From: Candidatus Rokuibacteriota bacterium
Lineage (GTDB): Bacteria > Methylomirabilota > Methylomirabilia > Rokubacteriales > CSP1-6
Direction of reading: 5' to 3'
Assembly: GCA_016179165.1 (NCBI GenBank)
Contig: JACORX010000111.1
Location: 1 to 12,764 of the forward strand
Length of the DNA stretch: 12,764 nt
The notes beneath the pieces were generated by a model. It had not been told where the DNA came from, did no database searches, and saw only the letters and a list, made by a program, of their open reading frames with translations. Made by a program: the position numbers and the translations under genes. Positions 1-4,495 of the stretch are shown piece by piece (position 1 is the stretch's first letter; each line of letters opens with the position of its first letter).

Positions 1-586
1 CGTCCCGGGCGAGGATGGCCCGAACCACCCGCGCGTGCTCCTCGAGCCCGACCTCGAGCCCTGACGGCTGAAACATCAGCGTGTACCGCGACATCTCCAC
101 GTAGTCCTGGAGATTCATGAGGATGGCCGGCAGGCGCCGGGTCTGGCTTGCCTGCCAGATTGCCTGGTGGAGCAGGAGGTAGTTCCGGCGGAGCGTCTCC
201 GTGTCCCGGGCCGCCGTCGCCACCTCGAGCTCCTCGAGGATCGCCTGGATCGTCTTTGCGTGCTCCTCGGTCAGCCGCTCGGCCGCCGTCCGCGCCGCAA
301 GGCCTTCCAGCTGGATCCGGAGGTGATAGATCTCCTCCAGATCTCCGCGGGTCAGGCTCGTGACCACGGCTCCTTTGTGTGGCGTGCTGACAACTAACCC
401 TTCCTGGGCCAGTCGCGTCAGAGCTTCGCGCACCGGCGTCTTGCTCACCTCGAGCCGCTTGGCGAGCTCTGTCTCGGACACGGTGGCGCCCTGGCCCAGG
501 TCCCCACGGATGATGGCTCGCCGGAGCTTGCGATAAACCACCTCGGAGAGGGGCAGGTAGTGCTCGTTCTCTTGGGCGGCTCGCAT
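1..586 (-). CDS. GntR-family transcriptional regulator, FCD (FadR-like) subfamily, C-terminus cut by window edge
   Basis: This reads as a DNA-binding metabolite-responsive regulator. The translation starts MRAAQENEHYLPLSEVVYRK and stays open for 195 codons to the left edge without a stop, so the C-terminus is missing. Residues about 12-77 are a winged helix-turn-helix with the GntR signature (E38 to R46, then SKTPVREALTRLAQEGLV at 49-65, then the wing at 66-76). Residues about 80 onward are the all-helical FCD ligand/metal domain; H140 and H184 sit where FCD metal ligands are expected, but the usual Asp four residues before the first His is a Tyr. No Shine-Dalgarno sequence is visible before the ATG at 586-584. 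The gene points away from the DUF59 operon, whose end lies about 150 bp away. Family assignment is secure; the effector and regulon are unknown. Confidence 0.9.
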   Translation of the reverse strand, partial: MRAAQENEHYLPLSEVVYRKLRRAIIRGDLGQGATVSETELAKRLEVSKTPVREALTRLAQEGLVVSTPHKGAVVTSLTRGDLEEIYHLRIQLEGLAARTAAERLTEEHAKTIQAILEELEVATAARDTETLRRNYLLLHQAIWQASQTRRLPAILMNLQDYVEMSRYTLMFQPSGLEVGLEEHARVVRAILARD

Positions 587-734
587 GGGTGGTTCGGGTC
601 CTGAAAAATATCGGATTCAGGACGCTGGATACCTTGCCGCGCACTGTCGCACGACCCAAAGAGACACCACAATAGACTGTCCGAGCCATTTTTCTAGTGC
701 GCACGCGTCACGGCTCTCCCGCGGAGCCTGCCGG
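587..734. promoter_or_regulatory. Upstream region of the GntR gene with a candidate operator
   Basis: This 148-bp gap is AT-richer than its surroundings, as expected of a promoter. It contains a perfect 7-bp inverted repeat, TCCTGAA at 599-605 and TTCAGGA at 616-622, separated by a 10-nt AT-rich spacer. Its near edge is 13 bp upstream of the GntR start codon, a position suited to autoregulation. GntR regulators commonly bind short palindromes near their own start. No convincing -35/-10 pair was identified, so the operator role is inference. Confidence 0.4.
712..728 (-). terminator. Weak hairpin just past the DUF59 gene
   Basis: GGCTCT and GGAGCC form a 6-bp stem (one G-U pair) with a 5-nt loop, 6 nt past the stop of the DUF59 gene. 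There is no T-run after it on the minus strand, so termination is only suggested by position. Confidence 0.3.
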
Positions 735-1079
735 CTAACCGAGGAGATCGCGGTTCTGCGGGCTGAGCTTCATGCGCTCGGGCGTCCAGGGAGGATCGAA
801 GGTGATGCGGACGTCCACGCTGAGGACGCCGGGCACAGCCATGATGGCCCGCCGGATCCAGCCCGGCATGACCTCGTGGACGGGGCAGCCTGGCGCCGTC
901 AGCGTCATGGTGATGGTGACGGCGCCGTTGACGATGTCGATGCCGTAGACCAGCCCGAGCTGGACGACAGACATGCCGAGCTCGGGATCGAACACGCCGC
1001 CGAGCGCCTCGATCACCTGCTCGCGCGTCGGCGCGTCCGAGGAGCCGGCGATAGCAGGCCCGCGGTGCAAGGCGCTCAT
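735..1079 (-). CDS. DUF59 / MIP18-type metal-sulfur cluster assembly protein (SufT/PaaD-like)
   Basis: This 114-aa protein (MSALHRGPA...) belongs to the DUF59 family, small proteins that help insert or mature Fe-S clusters. Residues about 18-95 form the domain: TREQVIEALGGVFDPELGMS includes the family DPE motif at 31-33, followed by LVYGIDI and then TLTAPGCPVHEV at 59-70, which carries the conserved reactive cysteine C65. The start codon overlaps the stop of the upstream membrane protein gene (ATGA), so translation is coupled and it is the last gene of the minus-strand operon. The C-terminal FDPPWTPERMKLSPQNRDLLG stretch is typical of the PaaD-like branch. In this context it probably matures a metal centre damaged by or used for NO; that role is inference. 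Confidence 0.9.
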   Translation of the reverse strand: MSALHRGPAIAGSSDAPTREQVIEALGGVFDPELGMSVVQLGLVYGIDIVNGAVTITMTLTAPGCPVHEVMPGWIRRAIMAVPGVLSVDVRITFDPPWTPERMKLSPQNRDLLG

Positions 1080-2377
1080 CCCGTGCGCGCTCCCACCGCG
1101 GCGGCGGGCTGCCGTCCGCCCGGCGCCATGTGCTGAAGGACCCGCGCGACCGCCGCGGCGAAGCAGACCGCGCCTGCGGCCAGTATCACGCCCGCGGCGC
1201 CGATGAGGCGCACGTGGCCGACGGCGAGCGCCGCGGTCAGGGCCGCGACTCCACCCGTGAGGAGCGCGTAGGCGAGCGCCTCGGCCGCGGGCCAGCCCAG
1301 CTGGGCCAGCGTCGGCACGGGGGCGCGGCCCACCTGGGGACTGTAGACCCGGTACCAGACGAGGAACGGAATGATCTTCAGCATCATCCCCACGATGGTG
1401 AGCGAGACCCAGCCTCCCAGCGCGAGGACCGCGTAGGCCAGCGCGGCGCGCGGTCCCGAGAGGAGGTCGAAGGCCAACGCGAGCCCCACGGCCGCGGCCG
1501 AGATCAGCAAGGTCGACCCTGTCAGCACGAAGCGCAGGCCCCAGTCGAGGGCGGGGCGTTTGCGGTCGCGGGCCATGCGTGACACCCATGTGAGATGCGC
1601 CGCTGCTGCGGCGGCGACCACGATCGCGCCGGGTACCACGAGGGCGGGGGCCCCGAGCAGGCCCGTGACGACCCCGGGCACGCCGAGCGCCAGTCCCCAG
1701 AACTGGACCCGCTCGGGCCAGCCGTTGGGCTCCGGCGCCAGCATGAACATCGGATAGACCCGCGCCGCGACGCCGATGACCATGGGCGCCACCCAGCCCA
1801 GGAGCGCCAGGTGGAAGTGGGCGTGGAGCGTCGGGAAGAACGAGCCCGGGAGGAACTTCCAGATTCTGTCCGCGCCCAGGATGAGCCCGAAGACAACGGT
1901 CAGCCCGAGTCCGGTGAAGGCCATGGCGATGAAACGCGCCGTGAAGCTCCACCGCTCGACGCCGCGCAGCGTCAGCGCCACGTTGATGAGATGCATCCCC
2001 ACGCCTGCGCCCACCATGACGGCAGCAACCAGGAGCCCGGGCCGCCGGCCGATGTAGAAGTGCGACACGATGCCGGCGATGCCGACCGCCAGGATCCACA
2101 ACTGCCAGCGTGCCAGCCGCTCGCTCCACACCCGGCGTTCGAGCACGATGGGGATGAGCTGGTACGAGGCGCCCATGATGCTGAGCGTGATCCATCCCAG
2201 CGTTACCGTGTGGGTCAGCGCAGTGAGGCGCGGGTGGTAGTAGTGCGCGGCGAGCTCCGGGGCGAGGACCGGCACGGCGGCGCAGGCCAGGACGAAGGCC
2301 GCTACGGCGGTCACGAGATAGGACAGGGGCAACGTCGGCGACGGCGTGCCGGCCGCGCTGGGCCCCCGCCCGGTCAT
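1076..2377 (-). CDS. Polytopic His-rich membrane protein, NnrS / heme-copper oxidase subunit I-like
   Basis: This is a 433-aa integral membrane protein with about 12 hydrophobic segments between residues 18 and 413. Conserved-looking polar residues lie inside helices: H56 in LTHTVTLGWITLSIMGA, H106, H129, and the striking H185-A-H187-F-H189 followed by LALLGW. The THTVTLGW and HAHFHLALLGW patterns resemble heme-binding helices in NnrS proteins and in relatives of oxidase subunit I, but the HH pair and WxxGH segment of true oxidases or NO reductases are absent. A catalytic terminal oxidase is therefore unlikely. It overlaps the DUF2249 gene upstream and the DUF59 gene downstream by 4 nt each (ATGA), so the three are one operon. 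The neighbours favour a heme- or metal-dependent role in NO or low-oxygen stress. The exact family is uncertain. Confidence 0.85.
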   Translation of the reverse strand: MTGRGPSAAGTPSPTLPLSYLVTAVAAFVLACAAVPVLAPELAAHYYHPRLTALTHTVTLGWITLSIMGASYQLIPIVLERRVWSERLARWQLWILAVGIAGIVSHFYIGRRPGLLVAAVMVGAGVGMHLINVALTLRGVERWSFTARFIAMAFTGLGLTVVFGLILGADRIWKFLPGSFFPTLHAHFHLALLGWVAPMVIGVAARVYPMFMLAPEPNGWPERVQFWGLALGVPGVVTGLLGAPALVVPGAIVVAAAAAAHLTWVSRMARDRKRPALDWGLRFVLTGSTLLISAAAVGLALAFDLLSGPRAALAYAVLALGGWVSLTIVGMMLKIIPFLVWYRVYSPQVGRAPVPTLAQLGWPAAEALAYALLTGGVAALTAALAVGHVRLIGAAGVILAAGAVCFAAAVARVLQHMAPGGRQPAAAVGARTG

Positions 2378-2919
2378 GACGGCGGCGCGGGGCGGTGGAT
2401 CACGATGCGCACGAGGCCGGGTTCGATCTCCTCCGTGTCGTGCAGGAAGCCGCGCTCGTCGAGCTGGGGGTAGAGGAGCATGGGCCGCCGCTCGTGGAGC
2501 ACGACGAGGCGCTGTCCCGGCCGCACCGAGTCGAGCCGATCGAGGATCTGGACCAGGGGCTCCGGAGGCTCGAGCCCGCGCACGTCGAGAACGACCATGT
2601 CACCGTCGGCGGAGGCGGTGGCGCGAGCGCCCGCGACCGCCTCCGCCGGCGCAGAGGGCTCACGGTAGAACCAGACGGTCCAGTCGTCCGGCGCGCTCTG
2701 CTCGGCCCAGTGAGCGAAGCCGCGCTTGCCGAGCACGGCAAGGAGCGGCACGGGCTCGAAGGGCACGCGCAGGACGAGCGCCTGCTCCGGAGCCAGCGCC
2801 TTGACTGTCGCCATGATCCTGGCGAACGGATCCCGGCCGCGTCGGATGTCCTCTCGAACGTCGAGGCGGACCTCGTTCGTCTCGGTGATCCGGCGGAGCG
2901 CCTGCGGGCGGTCTGCCAC
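2374..2919 (-). CDS. Tandem DUF2249 protein (two TusA-fold domains)
   Basis: This 181-aa cytosolic protein has two copies of the DUF2249 domain. Copy 1 spans about residues 17-86 (begins RLDVREDIRRGRDPF, contains RVPFEPVPLLAVLGKRGF, ends WTVWFYR). Copy 2 spans about 108-176 (begins VVLDVRGLEPPEPL, contains RRPMLLYPQLDERGF, ends VRIVIHR). A 20-residue Ala-rich linker joins them. DUF2249 proteins have a TusA-like fold, and DUF2249 genes are often found beside denitrification and NO-response genes, but their biochemical role is unknown. Copy 1 keeps the longer form; copy 2 lacks the His-rich ends seen in some members. The start is GTG, 5 nt after the DUF542 gene, with only a weak AAGG upstream, which suggests coupling to that gene. 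It overlaps the membrane protein gene downstream (ATGA). Confidence 0.88.
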   Translation of the reverse strand: MADRPQALRRITETNEVRLDVREDIRRGRDPFARIMATVKALAPEQALVLRVPFEPVPLLAVLGKRGFAHWAEQSAPDDWTVWFYREPSAPAEAVAGARATASADGDMVVLDVRGLEPPEPLVQILDRLDSVRPGQRLVVLHERRPMLLYPQLDERGFLHDTEEIEPGLVRIVIHRPAPPS

Positions 2920-2924
2920 GACGC

Positions 2925-3176
2925 CTACGCCTTCACGGCCGCCGGGCGGTTGAGCGCGTCCAGCAGTCCCTCGAGCGGGACGCCCGCCGAGGCGGCGGCC
3001 TCACGCAGCGTCAGGTGCGCTCCACAGCAGTGGTTGATCCCCATCTCCTTCATGATGTCGAGCGCCCCAGCGTAGTGGTGGGCGACGCCGCCCACCGTGA
3101 GATCGGCGGTGATGGGCGCGCCCGCGGCGTGAGCCGTCGCGGGCGAAGCGGATTGGCAGCCGCATTCGTGAGCCAT
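2925..3176 (-). CDS. Stand-alone DUF542 / ScdA N-terminal domain protein (RIC family domain)
   Basis: This is an 83-aa protein matching the N-terminal domain of RIC (YtfE/ScdA/DnrN) iron-centre repair proteins. The diagnostic element is GINHCCGAHLTLREAAASAG at 46-65, with vicinal cysteines C50-C51, followed by the helix PLEGLLDALN. Full-length RIC proteins continue into a di-iron hemerythrin domain; here the gene stops after the DUF542 part. Two more cysteines near the N-terminus (C5, C7 in HECGCQ) are an addition to the core domain. The start has a strong ribosome-binding site, GAGGAGGAAGG, 5 nt upstream. It is the first gene of the operon and lies directly behind the palindrome and promoter at 3200-3244. 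A role in NO-stress iron-centre repair or thiol chemistry is inferred from family and context. Confidence 0.88.
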   Translation of the reverse strand: MAHECGCQSASPATAHAAGAPITADLTVGGVAHHYAGALDIMKEMGINHCCGAHLTLREAAASAGVPLEGLLDALNRPAAVKA

Positions 3177-3199
3177 GGTGTCCTTCCTCCTCGAAAGAG

Positions 3200-3205
3200 A
3201 AGTTA
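3200..3205 (-). promoter_or_regulatory. Candidate -10 element of the DUF542 operon
   Basis: The minus strand reads TAACTT here, fitting the minimal TAnnnT pattern. A start point near 3193 would give a leader of about 17 nt containing the ribosome-binding site. No -35 hexamer is seen, as expected where an activator sits at -41.5. The call depends on the palindrome spacing and has not been tested. Confidence 0.45.
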
Positions 3206-3224
3206 CGCCACGGCGCTCGATGTG

Positions 3225-3244
3225 CCTATGACGGCGGTCATAGG
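3225..3244 (-). promoter_or_regulatory. Perfect palindrome: candidate Crp/Fnr-family operator
   Basis: CCTATGACGGCGGTCATAGG is a perfect 8-bp inverted repeat with a 4-nt spacer. Its core ATGAC-N4-GTCAT has the 5-4-5 geometry of Fnr/Dnr/NnrR boxes (TTGAT-N4-ATCAA). Its centre (3234.5) is 41.5 bp upstream of the start point predicted from the -10 element at 3200-3205, the textbook class II activator position. It lies between the Crp/Fnr gene and the operon it would control. Confidence 0.75.
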
Positions 3245-3272
3245 TGGTGAAGCAATGGACAAGCGGCGGGGA

Positions 3273-3977
3273 TCAGTCCTCGGGTTCGCCCGCCGCGATC
3301 TCGGCGAGGGCTGTCTTGTCGACGATGACGAGGCGGCCGCCCTCGTCGAGGACGAGCCCGGCCTTGAGCCAGCTGCTCACGCTGCGGATGGCGGTCTCCA
3401 CCGTGGTGCCCGTCATGTCGGCGAGGCTCTGCCGCGTGAGATGGAAGGGCAGAGCCAGTCCCGCATTCGTGCGCGCGCCGTCGCGCTCGGCTAGCCGGAG
3501 GAGTGTCGCGGCCAGCCGGGCCTCGACCGGGTCGACGGACAGCGACTTGACCGAGTCATGGGCTGCGCGCAGCCGGCGCCCGATCATGAGCGCCATCTCC
3601 TTGATCACGGCCGGGTGCCGTTCGCTCGCGGCGATCAATGCTTCTGCCGGGATCTTGAGCACGGTGGTGGATTCGAGGGCCTGGGCGGCAGCCGGATACG
3701 GGCGCTTCTCGATGACGGCGACGCCTCCGAAGATCCCGCCGGGGCCCAGCAGATCGAGCACCACGTCCTTGCCGGCACGCGAGTGTCTGACGATCTTCAC
3801 GCGCCCCGACGTGACCACGCAGAGCCAGCGCGCCGGGTCGCCCTCCATGAAGACGTATTCGCGCCCCCGGTACGTCTCCTCGCGAGCCGCTCCGGCCAGG
3901 ACCTCGATCTCCTTGGCCGGCAACCCGGCGAACACGGGGTTGGACTTGATCGCCGCCGCCCGCTCGCCCGTGGCCAT
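3273..3977 (-). CDS. Crp/Fnr-family transcriptional regulator
   Basis: This 234-aa protein has a cyclic-nucleotide-binding-type beta-roll at about residues 15-118 (EYVFMEGDPARWLCVVTSGRVKI and later LLGPGGIFGGVAVIEKRPYP), a dimerisation helix at about 120-150, and a C-terminal helix-turn-helix at about 178-208 (LTRQSLADMTGTTVETAIRS). Only one cysteine (C53) is present, so it cannot carry the FNR [4Fe-4S] cluster; Dnr/NnrR-type heme sensing of NO or another small ligand is possible. The recognition helix keeps the E-x-x-x-R form (ETAIR). The ATG at 3977 has no Shine-Dalgarno sequence; an extended -10-like TGGTATTGT ends 8 nt upstream, which would make the mRNA nearly leaderless. Downstream on the same strand lies the operator and the DUF542 operon, its likely target. 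Confidence 0.92.
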   Translation of the reverse strand: MATGERAAAIKSNPVFAGLPAKEIEVLAGAAREETYRGREYVFMEGDPARWLCVVTSGRVKIVRHSRAGKDVVLDLLGPGGIFGGVAVIEKRPYPAAAQALESTTVLKIPAEALIAASERHPAVIKEMALMIGRRLRAAHDSVKSLSVDPVEARLAATLLRLAERDGARTNAGLALPFHLTRQSLADMTGTTVETAIRSVSSWLKAGLVLDEGGRLVIVDKTALAEIAAGEPED

Positions 3978-3984
3978 GGCCGAG

Positions 3985-3993
3985 ACAATACCA
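3985..3993 (-). promoter_or_regulatory. Possible extended -10 promoter of the Crp/Fnr gene
   Basis: The minus strand reads TGGTATTGT, a TGn-extended -10-like element with no -35 hexamer at the usual distance. The predicted start point (about 3978) is one base before the ATG, which would explain the missing ribosome-binding site through a leaderless transcript. Confidence 0.3.
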
Positions 3994-4081
3994 CGGCCCG
4001 CCGCGCCCCATCCGTGGCGCCGGTGCCCCAGCCGCAGCCCGGGATCGCGGGCTAACGGCGCGAAATCACGGTTCCGGTCCG

Positions 4082-4097
4082 TGGCACCGGCGTTGCA
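4082..4097 (+). promoter_or_regulatory. Sigma-54 (RpoN) -24/-12 promoter
   Basis: TGGCACCGGCGTTGCA matches the sigma-54 consensus TGGCAC-N5-TTGCW at every invariant position. The GG (4083-4084) and GC (4095-4096) doublets are exactly 12 bp apart. The predicted start near 4107-4108 gives a leader of about 33 nt with the strong ribosome-binding site AGGGGAGGT (4128-4136) before the ATG at 4141. It drives the CBS pseudogene and probably the P-type ATPase behind it. Confidence 0.75.
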
Positions 4098-4140
4098 CTT
4101 CTCACGGCCGGCAGTGACCACTCCGTCAGGGGAGGTAGCC

Positions 4141-4436
4141 ATGCAAGTCAGCGAGTTGATGAGCCGGAACGTGGTGACGATCACGGCCGAGGATTCCTGC
4201 CTCGAGGCGGTGCCCGTGAAGGACGTCATGTCCTCGCCCGTCATGAGCGTCCCGCCAAGGCCGACTTCGTCGAGGCGGCACGCATCATGCTGGAGGGCAA
4301 GGTCGGCTCTCTCCCGGTGGTCGAGGGCGGGAAGGTCGTCGGCATCGTGACCGAAACGGACGTGCTGCGGCAGATCTGCAAGGCCGACGCCGCGTGCTCC
4401 GAGGACATCGCGGAGATTGTCGTCTCCTACCCGTGA
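4141..4436 (+). pseudogene. Broken CBS-domain protein (internal deletion plus frameshift)
   Basis: The reading frame opens as MQVSELMSRNVVTITAEDSC, a typical first CBS domain, but after LEAV it jumps straight to PVKDVMSSPVMSV, the start of a second CBS domain. Roughly 35-60 residues of domain 1 are missing. Near 4251-4260 the frame is then lost: one base is missing in CCGCCAAGG. In the third frame the second CBS domain continues perfectly (KADFVEAARIMLEGK, then GSLPVVEGGKVVGIVTETDV, then ICKADAACSEDIAEIVVSYP) to TGA at 4434-4436. The original frame instead stops at 4350. The ribosome-binding site and sigma-54 promoter are intact. Intact relatives are two-CBS stress or AMP-sensing proteins. 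A sequencing or assembly error could explain the frameshift but not easily the deletion. Confidence 0.85.
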
Positions 4437-4495
4437 CGGGGGGCCGCCTCTTCCGCGTGGCGCTCGAAGAGCCGGGTGACGGCAGATTCGCATGA
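4433..4495 (+). other. Possible 20-codon linking ORF between the CBS remnant and the ATPase
   Basis: GTG at 4433 overlaps the CBS stop (GTGA), and the frame encodes MTGGRLFRVALEEPGDGRFA, ending in a TGA that overlaps the ATPase start (ATGA). This would pass ribosomes from the CBS frame to the ATPase, which lacks its own clear ribosome-binding site. It is equally possibly chance or the end of a lost gene. Confidence 0.2.

Noticed and set aside
1595..2473. 292-codon plus-strand open frame across the membrane protein gene
   Set aside because: Composition is typical of an antisense shadow, and the minus strand encodes a coherent membrane protein with coupled neighbours.
4067..4083. CACGG-N7-CCGTG inverted repeat next to the first sigma-54 promoter
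   Set aside because: Short arms in GC-rich DNA, too close to the promoter for a typical enhancer site, and no counterpart at the second promoter.
4115..4128. TGAC-N6-GTCA in the leader of the CBS gene
   Set aside because: Shares the TGAC half-site with the 3225-3244 palindrome but the spacing differs by 2 nt and arms are only 4 bp.
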